From Corynebacterium durum (GTDB lineage Bacteria; Actinomycetota; Actinomycetes; Mycobacteriales; Mycobacteriaceae), in assembly GCF_030408675.1 (NCBI RefSeq), contig NZ_CP047200.1, forward strand, positions 1,550,001 to 1,614,000: a DNA stretch of 64,000 nucleotides. The letters run 5' to 3'. A program made the position numbers and the translations under genes. Shown in pieces: positions 9,933 to 19,159 of the stretch (its first letter is position 1; each line of letters begins with the position of its first letter). The notes under the pieces were generated by a model. It did not search any database and was not told where the DNA came from. It was given only the letters and a program-made list of their open reading frames with translations.

Positions 9933-11033
9933 TTATTCATAGCCACCTATTGTCCCCTCGGGAGGTTCCAACCCTACATGCCGCCACGCGGCAGCAGTGG
10001 CAACCCGTCCACGACCAGTACGAGCGATCATGCCAGCGCGCACCAAATACGGCTCACACACTTCCTCAACTGTCGACGGTTCCTCCCCCACCGCAATAGC
10101 CAACGTACTGACTCCAACAGGACCACCGCCATGGCCTTTCACCAGAACATTCAGCACCGCACGATCAAGTCGATCCAACCCGCGTTCATCCACATCAAAC
10201 AGCAATAGCGCCGCCTTCGCAGCCCCTAAATCCACGTGCCCATCCGAATACACTTCGGCAAAATCACGGACGCGACGAAGCAGGCGATTGGCTATGCGCG
10301 GTGTGCCTCGCGAGCGTGAAGCAATTTCCTCAGCCGCATCATGATTAATGCTCACATTCAAAATTTTTGCGGCACGTGTAACCACCCGCGTGAGATCGGG
10401 AACGTCGTAATATTCCATTTGGGCCGTAAACCCAAAGCGGTCACGCAGCGGGCCAGTCAGCATACCCGAACGCGTCGTTGCCCCCACCAGGGTAAACGGC
10501 GCGATCTCCAAGGGTATCGACGTCGCACCGGGCCCCTTACCCACAATCACGTCAATGCGGAAGTCTTCCATCGCCATGTACAGCATTTCTTCCGCTGGCC
10601 TGGCGATACGGTGAATCTCGTCAATAAAAAGAACGTCGCCCTCCATCAGGTTTGACAGCATGGCAGCCAAGTCCCCGGCTCGTTCCAGTGCAGGACCGGA
10701 TGTCATGCGGAGACTGGTGCCTAACTCTTGAGCGATAATCATGGCCATCGTTGTTTTGCCCAGTCCGGGCGGCCCAGAAAGCAGCACGTGGTCGGGTGCA
10801 ACACCACGGTTCCGGGCACCGGTCAGCACAAGGTCAAGCTGATTGCGAACCTTCGGCTGACCAATAAACTCTTCCAGGCTCTTCGGCCGCAAGTTTGTTT
10901 CCAGATCATTGTCACCGGCTTGGGCGTTGGCATCGATCGCGCTGTCAGTCGGCCTGCCGCCGGCGTGTGCGCCTCCCCTTCCAGGGCCCTTACCTGCGGG
11001 AAGGTTAAATTCTGTTTTTTCCACGTCCGCCAT
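9933..11033 (-). CDS. ruvB: Holliday junction branch migration helicase RuvB
   Basis: RuvB is the hexameric AAA+ motor that drives branch migration with RuvA. The 366-residue protein carries Walker A (GPPGLGKT), Walker B (LFIDEIHR), sensor-type [17 protein letters not shown] and a C-terminal winged-helix domain ([11 protein letters not shown]). A Gly/Ala/Asp-rich extension of about 45 residues precedes the core. It is the last gene of ruvCAB, 35 bases after ruvA. Confidence 0.98.
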   Translation of the reverse strand: MADVEKTEFNLPAGKGPGRGGAHAGGRPTDSAIDANAQAGDNDLETNLRPKSLEEFIGQPKVRNQLDLVLTGARNRGVAPDHVLLSGPPGLGKTTMAMIIAQELGTSLRMTSGPALERAGDLAAMLSNLMEGDVLFIDEIHRIARPAEEMLYMAMEDFRIDVIVGKGPGATSIPLEIAPFTLVGATTRSGMLTGPLRDRFGFTAQMEYYDVPDLTRVVTRAAKILNVSINHDAAEEIASRSRGTPRIANRLLRRVRDFAEVYSDGHVDLGAAKAALLLFDVDERGLDRLDRAVLNVLVKGHGGGPVGVSTLAIAVGEEPSTVEEVCEPYLVRAGMIARTGRGRVATAAAWRHVGLEPPEGTIGGYE

Positions 11034-11068
11034 GGCTACAACCTACCTTGCTTTTTGAGTTGTTTGTC

Positions 11069-11698
11069 CTAGCTTGACAGCGTGGCTAGTGCTGCACGCA
11101 GCAGTGTGGAATTATCGGCCTCGGCGTGCGTCGCCAGGGTGCTTTCTACCGCAGCGGTGGCCTGTTTTTCGTTGAAGCCCAGACCCATGAGCGCTTCGAC
11201 AACTTGTTCCGTCACCGCGCTGCCGTATGGCAAGGGCTCCGCGTTTGCTGTCGCGAGGTCCGCAGAACCATCACTGCCCTCAGCAGCGGCATCAACAAAC
11301 GCGGATACCTTTTCTTTAAGTTCAACGATCATGCGCTCAGCACCACGCTTGCCCACGCCTGGAACGCGTTGGAGAGCTTTGGCATCGCCACGAGTCACAG
11401 CCTGTGCGAAGTCGGCGGTGTTAAACACGGACTGCACGGCAAGGGCAAGGCGCGGCCCAACCCCAGATACCCCGAGCAAGGTACTAAACAGATCCCTGCT
11501 TGCTGCATCTTTGAATCCGTAGAGGCTCATGGAGTCTTCGCGGACGATCAGCAGTGTCAACACGGTTGCTTCCTCACCTCGACTGAGTTCGGCGAGGGTT
11601 TGCGGGGTGGCACTGAAAAGGTATCCAACACCGCCGCATTCCACGACAGCACTATTGAGTCCGATATCAATAACGGGGCCGCGAAGGGATGAGATCAT
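11069..11698 (-). CDS. ruvA: Holliday junction branch migration protein RuvA
   Basis: RuvA binds four-way junctions as a tetramer and recruits RuvB. The 209-residue protein has an N-terminal OB-fold ([13 protein letters not shown]), a central helix-hairpin-helix region ([13 protein letters not shown] and [16 protein letters not shown]) and a C-terminal RuvB-binding helical domain ([16 protein letters not shown]). The ATG overlaps the ruvC stop (ATGA), indicating coupled translation. Confidence 0.98.
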   Translation of the reverse strand: MISSLRGPVIDIGLNSAVVECGGVGYLFSATPQTLAELSRGEEATVLTLLIVREDSMSLYGFKDAASRDLFSTLLGVSGVGPRLALAVQSVFNTADFAQAVTRGDAKALQRVPGVGKRGAERMIVELKEKVSAFVDAAAEGSDGSADLATANAEPLPYGSAVTEQVVEALMGLGFNEKQATAAVESTLATHAEADNSTLLRAALATLSS

Positions 11699-12321
11699 TG
11701 TTGAGGACTCCTTTGAGCTGGTGAGGTGGATTTCTTCGAGGCATTGAAATCAGCTTTAGCTTTTCCTAGCCGCCCTTGTTGATGACGGCGTTGAGCCTCC
11801 GCTTGCGCATATGTGTGTTCTTGGCGCAGCAGTAGTGGTGCTCGCCAACAGTGGCATACCGCTAGCGCAAGAGCATCGGCGGCATCGGCAGGTTTAGGCG
11901 CTTCGCTAAGACCGAGAATGCGGGTAATCATGGCGGTCATTTGTTTTTTGTCCGCACGACCATTGCCTGACACGGCTTTTTTCACTTCGCTGGGCGTGTA
12001 CATGTGCACAGAAATACTGCGTTGCGCCGCTGCAAGCACCAGCACTCCCACAGCATGGGCGGTGTGCATGACGGTGGACACGTTGCCGCGTTCGAAGATG
12101 CGCTCGATCGCTACAACGTCAGGGGTATAATCATCCATCCATTCGTTCACAGCGTTGCTGAGCCGCAGCAATCGTTCTGTAAGGTCAGCGCTGGGCGGCG
12201 TGCGGACCACACCAACAGCGACGGGAAGCACCGCCCGACCTTGTCCTGCTTGCACGACCGACAATCCGCAGCGCGTCAGTCCTGGGTCGATGCCCATGAC
12301 GCGCAGCCCCTCCAAGTTCAC
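11695..12321 (-). CDS. ruvC: Crossover junction endodeoxyribonuclease RuvC
   Basis: RuvC resolves Holliday junctions by paired nicks. Its 208 residues show the acidic catalytic residues: Asp in [10 protein letters not shown], Glu in AIERIFE and the C-terminal Asp pair in [16 protein letters not shown] basic Gln/Lys/Ser-rich tail of about 35 residues extends beyond the usual core. The start is GTG at 12321; upstream in-frame options are poor. It is the first gene of ruvCAB. Confidence 0.97.
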   Translation of the reverse strand: MNLEGLRVMGIDPGLTRCGLSVVQAGQGRAVLPVAVGVVRTPPSADLTERLLRLSNAVNEWMDDYTPDVVAIERIFERGNVSTVMHTAHAVGVLVLAAAQRSISVHMYTPSEVKKAVSGNGRADKKQMTAMITRILGLSEAPKPADAADALALAVCHCWRAPLLLRQEHTYAQAEAQRRHQQGRLGKAKADFNASKKSTSPAQRSPQQ

Positions 12322-12478
12322 CGGCCGATCGTTCCTTTCCCGCTCAGTTCCACCCCATCAACTTAGCACACAATTGCGATTCCGCGGCCGAACGCGCCAC
12401 AGATCAGCAGTGTTGCTTATCGACGCCCCGAGTACCCCACCGTTCCCGAGCCCGTACAGGGGTACTCATACAGGCGCT

Positions 12479-13231
12479 TTAGATGTCCAGCTGCGCGGCA
12501 ACCTCATCGCTAATGTCCATGTTGGTGTACACGTTTTGCACGTCGTCGCTGTCTTCCAACGCATCAATGATTCGGAAAATCCTGCGCGCACCATCAGCTT
12601 CGAGCGGGACCTGAACGGATGCGCGGAAATCGGAATCCGCTTCATCCACATCGATCCCCGCTTCCGTCAACGCATTCTTTACCGCCAGCATGTCACCAGC
12701 TTCAGAGACAACCTCGAACTGTTCGCCTAAGTCGTTGACCTCTTCAGCCCCAGCGTCCAGCACAGCCATCAGGACGTCATCCTCGGTGAGCTCGCCTTTG
12801 GCCACCAACACCACGCCCTTGCGGGTGAACAAGTACGCCACTGAACCAGACTCGGCCATGTTTCCGCCGTTTTTCGTCATAGCGGTACGTACTTCCGTCG
12901 CCGCACGGTTGCGGTTATCGGTCAGGCATTCAATGAGTATTGCTACACCATTGGGGCCATAACCTTCGTACATAATGGTTTCCCAGTCGGCTCCGCCTGC
13001 TTCTTCACCAGAACCGCGTTTGCGGGCACGCTCGATATTGTCGTTGGGGACCGAAGCCTTCTTGGCCTTTTTGATCATGTCATCCAACGTTGGGTTGGCC
13101 GCTGGATCACCACCGCCGGTACGTGCCGCGACTTCGATGTTTTTAATCAGCTTGGCAAATTCCTTGCCCCGCTTAGCATCGTTCGCGGCCTTCTTATGCT
13201 TGGTGGTTGCCCATTTTGAGTGGCCGGACAT
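12479..13231 (-). CDS. YebC/PmpR-family protein
   Basis: The 250-residue protein belongs to the broadly conserved YebC family, described as DNA-binding regulators and more recently as factors aiding translation of difficult sequences. It begins with the invariant [14 protein letters not shown] and contains GRGP-type family blocks such as [14 protein letters not shown] and FTRKGVV. The ATG at 13231 has an AAAGG site 9 bases upstream; a longer reading frame to 13279 has no such support. It lies between pdxT and ruvC, as in mycobacteria. Confidence 0.95.
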   Translation of the reverse strand: MSGHSKWATTKHKKAANDAKRGKEFAKLIKNIEVAARTGGGDPAANPTLDDMIKKAKKASVPNDNIERARKRGSGEEAGGADWETIMYEGYGPNGVAILIECLTDNRNRAATEVRTAMTKNGGNMAESGSVAYLFTRKGVVLVAKGELTEDDVLMAVLDAGAEEVNDLGEQFEVVSEAGDMLAVKNALTEAGIDVDEADSDFRASVQVPLEADGARRIFRIIDALEDSDDVQNVYTNMDISDEVAAQLDI

Positions 13232-13279
13232 CAAAAACCTTTCGTCGTCACTGTAAACAGTATTAGGGAATCTGCCCAA

Positions 13280-13885
13280 TTATACTTCGTGCACATAGCC
13301 TGCCTCCGACACCATGGCAAGAAACATCTCATGTACGCGGGCGTCTCCGGTGCATTCGGGGTGAAATGACGTTGCCAGTACACGACCGCTACGCACCGCC
13401 ACCACTGCGCCAGACGCAGGACCCGACGGCACTGTGGCTAGCACTTCAACCCCATCACCAACGCGCTCAACCCACGGGGCGCGGATAAACACCGCAGGAA
13501 CCGGGGAGTCTATACCGTGGAAATCAAGGTCCGCTTCAAAAGAATCCACCTGACGCCCGAAAGCATTACGCCGAACAGTGATATCGAGCGCGCCGAGGCA
13601 CCGCGCGTCGGGCCGGGTATCCAACACCTCTGATGCCAGCAGAATCATGCCGGCGCATGTGCCGTATGCAGGAAGGCCGGATGTCAAGGCGTCGATAAGC
13701 GGGCGCAGTAGACCACCAAGTTCAAGGAGTTTAGACATGGTGGTGGATTCGCCACCGGGGAGAATAATCCCAGAAAGTCCGTTGAGGTGCTCCACACGGC
13801 GCACCTGACGATGTTGAACCCCCAGCTCATCTAGAACAAGCTCATGCTCACGGACACCGCCTTGCACGGCCAAAATACCGATCAC
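13280..13885 (-). CDS. pdxT: Pyridoxal 5'-phosphate synthase glutaminase subunit PdxT
   Basis: PdxT hydrolyses glutamine and passes ammonia to PdxS for PLP synthesis. The 201-residue class I amidotransferase shows the nucleophile Cys in [11 protein letters not shown], the His-Glu pair in SFHPECTGD, and the early GGESTTMS and [11 protein letters not shown] blocks. The start is GTG at 13885. It is separated from pdxS by tesB, an order shared with mycobacteria. Confidence 0.97.
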   Translation of the reverse strand: MIGILAVQGGVREHELVLDELGVQHRQVRRVEHLNGLSGIILPGGESTTMSKLLELGGLLRPLIDALTSGLPAYGTCAGMILLASEVLDTRPDARCLGALDITVRRNAFGRQVDSFEADLDFHGIDSPVPAVFIRAPWVERVGDGVEVLATVPSGPASGAVVAVRSGRVLATSFHPECTGDARVHEMFLAMVSEAGYVHEV

Positions 13886-13897
13886 TGTTGTCTGCCT

Positions 13898-14752
13898 TTA
13901 CGTCAAGGTGGTAAGAGGAATGGCTTTGGTGCCAGGTTTGAGACTACGCGCCAACCCCTCCTGCGTCACAACTGCCACCAAGTTTCCCTGCCGGTCAAAA
14001 ATCTTGCCCTGAGTCAAGGCACGACCATTGTCCGCAGAAGGCGAGACCTGATCATACAGCAGCCAATCGTCGGCACGAAACGGACGAAGGAACCATAACG
14101 CGTGATCCAGCGACGCCTCCTGAACCTGAGCATCCTGGTGTGGAACCAGCGCCGATTGCAGCAGCGTCATATCGGACATGTACGTCAAAGTGCACACGTG
14201 AAAAGTATCATCGTCAGGCAGTTTCGCTTTCGAGCGGAACCATACCACCTGTTGGCTTGGCGTGTAGGGGTTGTGTTGAAACTGATCACTAGGAACAACC
14301 CGAATATCCCACTCGGACCATTCCTCCAACAGCGCCTTCGTGGTGTGGTGCATGCTGGAGGTATCCATAACTATTGATTCAGGATCTGGAACGGCGCGCA
14401 TCCTATCCTGGTGTGAAATGCCCTGGTCACCCTTACGATGGAAACTGGCCTGCATCACAAAAATCGCTTGACCGTCCTGTACCGCCTTCACTTGGCGGGA
14501 ACAAAAACTCCTGCCATCGCGGATGCGGTCCACCATAAAAACCGTGGGTTTGGTAGAGCGACCCGGGGCAACAAAATAGCCATGCAGCGAATGCACCTGA
14601 TACTCATTGCCCACGGTTTTAGTCGCCGCAACAAGCGTCTGCGCGGCCACCTGACCGCCAAAAGTACGTTGCAGGTTCGACTCCACTACAGGACCGCGGA
14701 AAATATCGCGATCAATGTGCTCCACATTCAGAATGAATTCAATATCAGCCAT
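13898..14752 (-). CDS. tesB: Acyl-CoA thioesterase II
   Basis: TesB-type thioesterases hydrolyse acyl-CoA esters to free acid and CoA. The 284-residue protein has two hot-dog domains, with family segments RTFGGQVAAQTLVAA, HSLHGYFVAPG, GRSFCSRQVKAVQ and, near the end, the DHALWFLRPFRADDWLLYDQVSP block. I chose ATG 14752 (MADIEF), which aligns with normal TesB N-termini; an in-frame extension to 14812 would run into the terminator after pdxS. Its place between pdxS and pdxT is conserved, but no functional link to PLP is apparent. Confidence 0.93.
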   Translation of the reverse strand: MADIEFILNVEHIDRDIFRGPVVESNLQRTFGGQVAAQTLVAATKTVGNEYQVHSLHGYFVAPGRSTKPTVFMVDRIRDGRSFCSRQVKAVQDGQAIFVMQASFHRKGDQGISHQDRMRAVPDPESIVMDTSSMHHTTKALLEEWSEWDIRVVPSDQFQHNPYTPSQQVVWFRSKAKLPDDDTFHVCTLTYMSDMTLLQSALVPHQDAQVQEASLDHALWFLRPFRADDWLLYDQVSPSADNGRALTQGKIFDRQGNLVAVVTQEGLARSLKPGTKAIPLTTLT

Positions 14753-14792
14753 GGCCAGAGGATACGGCACCATCAACAGAAGCCAACAAAAA

Positions 14793-14809
14793 TGCCCCCT
14801 GAGGGGGCA
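14793..14809 (-). terminator. Terminator after pdxS
   Basis: TGCCCCCT (14793-14800) pairs with AGGGGGCA (14802-14809), followed on the minus strand by a run of T. The predicted loop is very small, so the hairpin may open by a pair or two. It sits between pdxS and tesB and could reduce read-through into tesB-pdxT. Confidence 0.65.
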
Positions 14810-14829
14810 CATAGAGTGGCTAATGGAAT

Positions 14830-15723
14830 TTACCAGCCGCGCTCTGCCAGGCGATGCGGAACAGGAATGTCATCAACATTGATGCCCACCATAGCCTCGC
14901 CCAGACCGCGAGAAACCTGCGAGATGGTCGCCGGGTCTTCATAGTTCTGGGTGGCCTGCACAATGGCGCGTGCGCGCTTTTCGGGGTCGCCGGACTTGAA
15001 AATACCGGATCCCACGAACACACCCTCGGCACCCAGTTGCATCATCATTGCGGCGTCGGCAGGCGTCGCAATACCACCAGCGGTAAACAGCACTACGGGA
15101 AGCTTGCCCGTTTCGGCTACCTCGCGAACCAGTTCGTAGGGTGCCTGCAGCTCCTTGGCCGCTACATACAGTTCGTCTTCGGCCATGGACTTCAACCGGT
15201 TGATCTCCGCACGGATGGTGCGCATATGCGTCACAGCATTGGAGACATCACCCGTGCCTGCCTCACCCTTAGAGCGAATCATGGCCGCGCCCTCGTTGAT
15301 TCGGCGCAGTGCCTCACCCAGGTTGGTTGCTCCACAGACGAAGGGAACCGTGAAGTCGAATTTATCAATGTGATTGGAGTAGTCAGCCGGGGTCAGCACT
15401 TCGGATTCATCAATGAAATCCACTCCCAGCGACTGCAGCACCTGCGCCTCAACAAAATGCCCGATGCGCGCTTTGGCCATCACAGGAATGGATACTGCAT
15501 TGATGATGCCCTCGATCATGTCCGGATCGGACATCCTGGACACACCGCCCTGTGCGCGAATATCAGCAGGCACACGCTCCAACGCCATCACGGCGGTGGC
15601 ACCAGCGTCCTCGGCGATTTTCGCCTGTTCGGGGGTGACGACGTCCATAATCACGCCGCCCTTCAACATCTCAGCCAATCCTCGCTTGACGCGGGCAGTA
15701 CCATGGGTGGGGTTGGTGCTCAT
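14830..15723 (-). CDS. pdxS: Pyridoxal 5'-phosphate synthase subunit PdxS
   Basis: PdxS condenses ribose 5-phosphate, glyceraldehyde 3-phosphate and PdxT-derived ammonia to PLP. The 297-residue (beta/alpha)8 protein has the near-invariant [20 protein letters not shown] start, [18 protein letters not shown], the lysine of [11 protein letters not shown], and the phosphate-binding [14 protein letters not shown] near the C-terminus. The ATG at 15723 has a TAGGAG site about 11 bases upstream. The upstream region holds a perfect inverted repeat (separate entry). Confidence 0.98.
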   Translation of the reverse strand: MSTNPTHGTARVKRGLAEMLKGGVIMDVVTPEQAKIAEDAGATAVMALERVPADIRAQGGVSRMSDPDMIEGIINAVSIPVMAKARIGHFVEAQVLQSLGVDFIDESEVLTPADYSNHIDKFDFTVPFVCGATNLGEALRRINEGAAMIRSKGEAGTGDVSNAVTHMRTIRAEINRLKSMAEDELYVAAKELQAPYELVREVAETGKLPVVLFTAGGIATPADAAMMMQLGAEGVFVGSGIFKSGDPEKRARAIVQATQNYEDPATISQVSRGLGEAMVGINVDDIPVPHRLAERGW

Positions 15724-15761
15724 TGTGGTGTTGATCTCCTACAGCTCACGGGTTATTTCAA

Positions 15762-15823
15762 GCCCAATGCTAGACGGACCTGTTCAGTCTAACCAAACGT
15801 GGCGTGGGACTCTAGCATTGGGC
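15762..15823 (-). promoter_or_regulatory. Perfect 13-bp inverted repeat upstream of pdxS
   Basis: GCCCAATGCTAGA (15762-15774) is repeated in inverted orientation as TCTAGCATTGGGC (15811-15823), 36 bases apart, 39-100 bases before the pdxS start. It could be a two-site operator for a PLP-responsive regulator or a leader hairpin. No pdxR-type regulator gene is adjacent. Confidence 0.6.
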
Positions 15824-15851
15824 ATACCTAGAACATAAAAATATATAAAGC

Positions 15852-15888
15852 GGGGTCTGCGCCGCAGTCACGCAAGGGCGCAGACCCC
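15852..15888 (-). terminator. Terminator after the unknown secreted protein gene
   Basis: A GC-rich stem (GGGGTCTGCGCC, 15852-15863, with GGCGCAGACCCC, 15877-15888) is followed on the minus strand by an AT-rich, T-containing stretch. It lies about 65 bases after the stop at 15953. Confidence 0.85.
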
Positions 15889-15952
15889 AATCACCCCCGC
15901 GGTAGCACGACCGGCCGCGTATTGAGGTCGCATCTACCGCAGGCCTTTCTAA

Positions 15953-17353
15953 CTATTGCGCATAAGACGCATAGTAAACTCTCTTTACCCCAACAGGTGT
16001 GGGGGATGTTGTTGGCGTGTCATTAGTACCCATATCTCCAATTTGAGCAAACCAGACATCACCACGGACATCTATCCCATTGTCAAATGGTTCTGCCTGC
16101 GAAGCAATCACAAACATGGATCCAGCACCAGTCGCTGTCCCATTGTCACACCGATAGGTAGCCACCGGTCCATCTGGGCTGTTCCCACGCGCGCCGCCGC
16201 TGATGGCTACGCAGCTCTTACCGTCTTCCAAATCGATTCTCCACGGGCGCGTCGGCTCTTGTGCAAATTGCCGAAATTCACCTGTATAAGGCAACACGAT
16301 CATGGTGGTATCCTTTGGGTCGCGTGAGCAGTACACAGAAGGCGTTTCTTGTGTAGCTGGCCCTTGGTAACACACAGGGAAATTATCGGCGTTGCTCCCA
16401 CACTGCATAATGCCCTCTTTGTCAGAGTATGGGGAATCAACGCAGGAATTGGCGTTTATGGCGCCGCCTCCTGTTGAATTGGTATGTGTTCCAGCGAAGC
16501 CGGGCTTCATCTGACCATTGTAGTCAATAGGACGGAAGTACTCGAACTCAGTCACGGTAACTGTGCTCTGCTTCTGCGGTTTCTGCACCTCAGAGGGGGC
16601 ATCAGAGCGCTTTTCAGAGGGCACTGCACCGGGCGTGGGTGATGCCGACTCAGAAGAACGTTGATCAGGCACAGTTGATGGTGTTGCAAGTTGGCTGGGT
16701 GCCGCGTTACTGGTTGGCGGAATAGCTGCCGTGTAGTTGGTTTCTTCCAGGGTATTGTCAGCGCTCACAGCAAAATCGCCAATGCCCTTGACTGAAATGT
16801 CATCGGCTTCCCAACTGCTGGTTATGGATTCCAATACCTGCGTTGGCGCCGTAACAAAATCTGACCATAGGGAAAGGTGATCCACTTCGGTGGTCAGTAC
16901 GCGGCGGTCACTCGACAAGATGGAATTTACTGGTTTCCAGTGATGAGTTTTCTCATCGTAGTACACGAACGATGCGCTTGCCTCAGCCGGCAGTGGTTCT
17001 GGGTACGTGCGCGTCATTTTCACCTTGCCAGTAAGCGGTGACTGCGTAGATACCTCCATCGGCGTGGTGAATATCCCCTCGCCAAGGTACTCTTTTGCAG
17101 CATGTACGGCGGCGGGGTCAAGATCTTCCACCGACATAGAGACGGTGTTGTCTTGATCACCAACAAGTACAGCTGACCGATAACCCACGGAAATCCCTTG
17201 CGGTTTCTCAGCCTTTGAGGCCACAGGGTTGACGTAAAAATCGTCACCGCCGTCCCGCTGAGACACAAGCAGAAAACTACCCGCTCCCAGTATCACCACT
17301 GCGGCAACGACTGACACCACCCGGAAAGGAGACTTAGAACGCGATATTGCCAT
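15953..17353 (-). CDS. Membrane-anchored secreted protein of unknown function
   Basis: I do not recognise this 466-residue protein. It has a short basic N-terminus, one hydrophobic segment (about 9-28) that serves as an uncleaved anchor or signal, and a long extracytoplasmic part. An N-terminal half of about 180 residues looks folded (YYDEKTHHWKPVNS, DHLSLWSDF). It is followed by a Ser/Pro/Thr-rich linker (about 200-265) and a Cys-containing C-terminal half with CGSNADNFPVCYQG and ATYRCDNGT, suggesting disulfides. ATG 17353 is chosen because AAGGAG lies just upstream; an in-frame extension to 17389 lacks a site. It stands alone between terminators. A cell-surface or substrate-binding role is only a guess. 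Confidence 0.8.
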   Translation of the reverse strand: MAISRSKSPFRVVSVVAAVVILGAGSFLLVSQRDGGDDFYVNPVASKAEKPQGISVGYRSAVLVGDQDNTVSMSVEDLDPAAVHAAKEYLGEGIFTTPMEVSTQSPLTGKVKMTRTYPEPLPAEASASFVYYDEKTHHWKPVNSILSSDRRVLTTEVDHLSLWSDFVTAPTQVLESITSSWEADDISVKGIGDFAVSADNTLEETNYTAAIPPTSNAAPSQLATPSTVPDQRSSESASPTPGAVPSEKRSDAPSEVQKPQKQSTVTVTEFEYFRPIDYNGQMKPGFAGTHTNSTGGGAINANSCVDSPYSDKEGIMQCGSNADNFPVCYQGPATQETPSVYCSRDPKDTTMIVLPYTGEFRQFAQEPTRPWRIDLEDGKSCVAISGGARGNSPDGPVATYRCDNGTATGAGSMFVIASQAEPFDNGIDVRGDVWFAQIGDMGTNDTPTTSPTPVGVKRVYYASYAQ

Positions 17354-17588
17354 TCCGCTCTCCTTAATCCGTTGTCGTATCCGTACCATTCAACATGCTG
17401 ATATATCCACAAAAGGTGCAGGTTCCCAGCCGGAACTATTTTATCCATAAATCGAACATTTAGAAGTCTTTGTTACAGCTGTGGCTGTTGTGACTTTTAA
17501 TATGCTTATTCCCTGCTTAAATGATCCTCGCATCACCACCCGTTTTCTACCCCCGGCCCTGCTTTTCGACGCCCGTCCAAACCACCGC
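17354..17588. other. AT-rich intergenic region
   Basis: This 235-base stretch lies between the stop of the small membrane protein gene and the start of the unknown secreted gene, both on the minus strand. A minus-strand TAAAAT (17438-17443) is a possible -10 for the secreted gene, but no good -35 is visible. No hairpin terminator with a T run was identified. Confidence 0.3.
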
Positions 17589-18065
17589 TCAGACATCCCC
17601 GGCGCTGTCGGCAAGCTCAAAATAGTTCGGTAGCTGCGCCGTTCCCCCCAAACGGAGGATCCGCACTAGTGGACGTGTTCGAAGTGCGCGAGTATCACTC
17701 ACGGCGTCGTTATAAAAACGTCGAGCAAGCTGGACCCTGGTTGTCGAATCTGATAATAACGCCGCCGCCTGGGACGACAACTGCGATTCCAACGCACTAA
17801 TGCGCTCGGTAAGGGATCGCTCCACCGAGGCTCGTGCGCGAAATGACGTACTGGTTAACGGGACACTTTCAGCGGCGCTTGCTAGCGCCGCTGCCTCGGG
17901 AAGGATCGCTGTCACCACTGCGGCTCGCCTATCCAACGCAGCTTGCAGGGATTGCAATGCAGAGTCGGTGCGAATGTGCAGGCGGTTAAGACGTTGTGCC
18001 GTGAAAAACGCCCACAGCATCAACGCCGTGAGCGACATAGTGAGCAAAATATAGACGATCATCAT
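17589..18065 (-). CDS. Small membrane protein downstream of pimA
   Basis: A 158-residue protein with one N-terminal membrane helix (about 3-22) followed by the basic AQRLNRLHIRTDSALQ segment and a long, Ala/Arg-rich helical region. It resembles LemA-type single-helix proteins in layout, and similar segments precede a Nudix domain in the mycobacterial gene at this position as I recall it; no Nudix box is present here. The ATG overlaps the pimA stop, so it belongs to the thrS-pimA operon. The function is unknown; a role near PIM synthesis is inference from position. Confidence 0.75.
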   Translation of the reverse strand: MMIVYILLTMSLTALMLWAFFTAQRLNRLHIRTDSALQSLQAALDRRAAVVTAILPEAAALASAAESVPLTSTSFRARASVERSLTERISALESQLSSQAAALLSDSTTRVQLARRFYNDAVSDTRALRTRPLVRILRLGGTAQLPNYFELADSAGDV

Positions 18066-19159
18066 CGCATGTGCACTTTCGTTCCATCGGCCACCGTCTC
18101 ATAGACGCGCATGACTTCCTCTGAAACTTTATCCCAGTCAAAAACCGCAGCCCGCTCTCGGCCACGTTGTTGAAGCACAGCGCGTTCAGCCGGGGCGTCG
18201 ATAAGCTGTTGAAGTGAGCGCGCAAGATCAGCGCTATCACCATTGGCAAATAGTAATCCGGCGGGTTCGGCAGAATCGGCGTTGCACACCGTGCGGAACG
18301 CCTCAATGTCGCTTGCCACCACAGTGCAACCTGCGGCCATAGCCTCCACTAAGACGATGCCAAAGCTCTCGCCTCCTGTGTTGGGGGCGACATAGATGTC
18401 TGCTCGTCCCAAAATCTCTGCTTTCTCCTGGTCACTGACGCGACCAGCGTAGGTGACGTTGGGAACATGCCGGGGAGTGCCACCGCCAATCACTGTGCAA
18501 TGAAAGGGGCGTTGCACTTGGGCCAGAGCTGCGAGCAAAATGTCTAGGCCTTTTCGCGGCTCATCAAGGCGTCCCAGAAAAACAATCTCTAGCGGGCGTT
18601 CATCATCCTCAGCACGAGGCGCCTGGGCCTTCCTAAACCGTGCTGTGTCCACACCGTTGGGAATCAGCACCGAGTCACCGCCCAGCTGTTCAACTTGCCA
18701 GCGCCTCGCCATTTCTGAGACTGCAATACCCCCGCGAATCTTCTCCAACAGGGGTCGGAGCGCAGGCAGAGCCGCCTTGAGCAGCAGCGAACCACTGCTT
18801 GAGGCATGGTACGTAGCCACGATGGGCCCTTCGACTAAACGCAACGTACGCATGGAATAGCTAGGCGAGTTGGGTTCATGGATATGCAACACGTCGAAAT
18901 TGCCATTGGTGATAAAGCTGCGGATGTAGCGGTCCATATGTGGCCCCAACGCAAGTCGTGCCACGGAACCGTTGTAACGAATTGGTATGGAACGCCCGCC
19001 TTTCATGACGAAGGAGGGGACATCCGTGTTATCAGAACACGGCCCCAGCACCTCAACATGATGTCCCTGAGCTATAAAATGCTCAGCCAAGTCAAGGATA
19101 TGTGCTTGAACTCCCCCTGGCTCGTCAAAAGAGTAAGGGCATACCATGCCAATTTTCAT
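18062..19159 (-). CDS. pimA: Phosphatidyl-myo-inositol mannosyltransferase PimA
   Basis: PimA transfers the first mannose from GDP-mannose to the 2-position of phosphatidylinositol on the inner face of the membrane. The 365-residue GT4 protein starts MKIGMVCPYSFDEPGGVQ, has the glycine-rich acceptor loop, FLGRLDEPRKGLD at the linker, and the GESFGIVLVEAMAAG donor-site motif (EX7E). ATG 19159 overlaps the patA stop (ATGA); a 13-residue upstream extension is unlikely. The pgsA-patA-pimA order is diagnostic of PIM biosynthesis. Confidence 0.96.
   Translation of the reverse strand: MKIGMVCPYSFDEPGGVQAHILDLAEHFIAQGHHVEVLGPCSDNTDVPSFVMKGGRSIPIRYNGSVARLALGPHMDRYIRSFITNGNFDVLHIHEPNSPSYSMRTLRLVEGPIVATYHASSSGSLLLKAALPALRPLLEKIRGGIAVSEMARRWQVEQLGGDSVLIPNGVDTARFRKAQAPRAEDDERPLEIVFLGRLDEPRKGLDILLAALAQVQRPFHCTVIGGGTPRHVPNVTYAGRVSDQEKAEILGRADIYVAPNTGGESFGIVLVEAMAAGCTVVASDIEAFRTVCNADSAEPAGLLFANGDSADLARSLQQLIDAPAERAVLQQRGRERAAVFDWDKVSEEVMRVYETVADGTKVHMR

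Noticed and set aside
14854-15792. 312-codon plus-strand frame opposite pdxS
   Set aside because: PdxS on the minus strand is certain; the plus-strand frame has His-rich composition typical of antisense frames.
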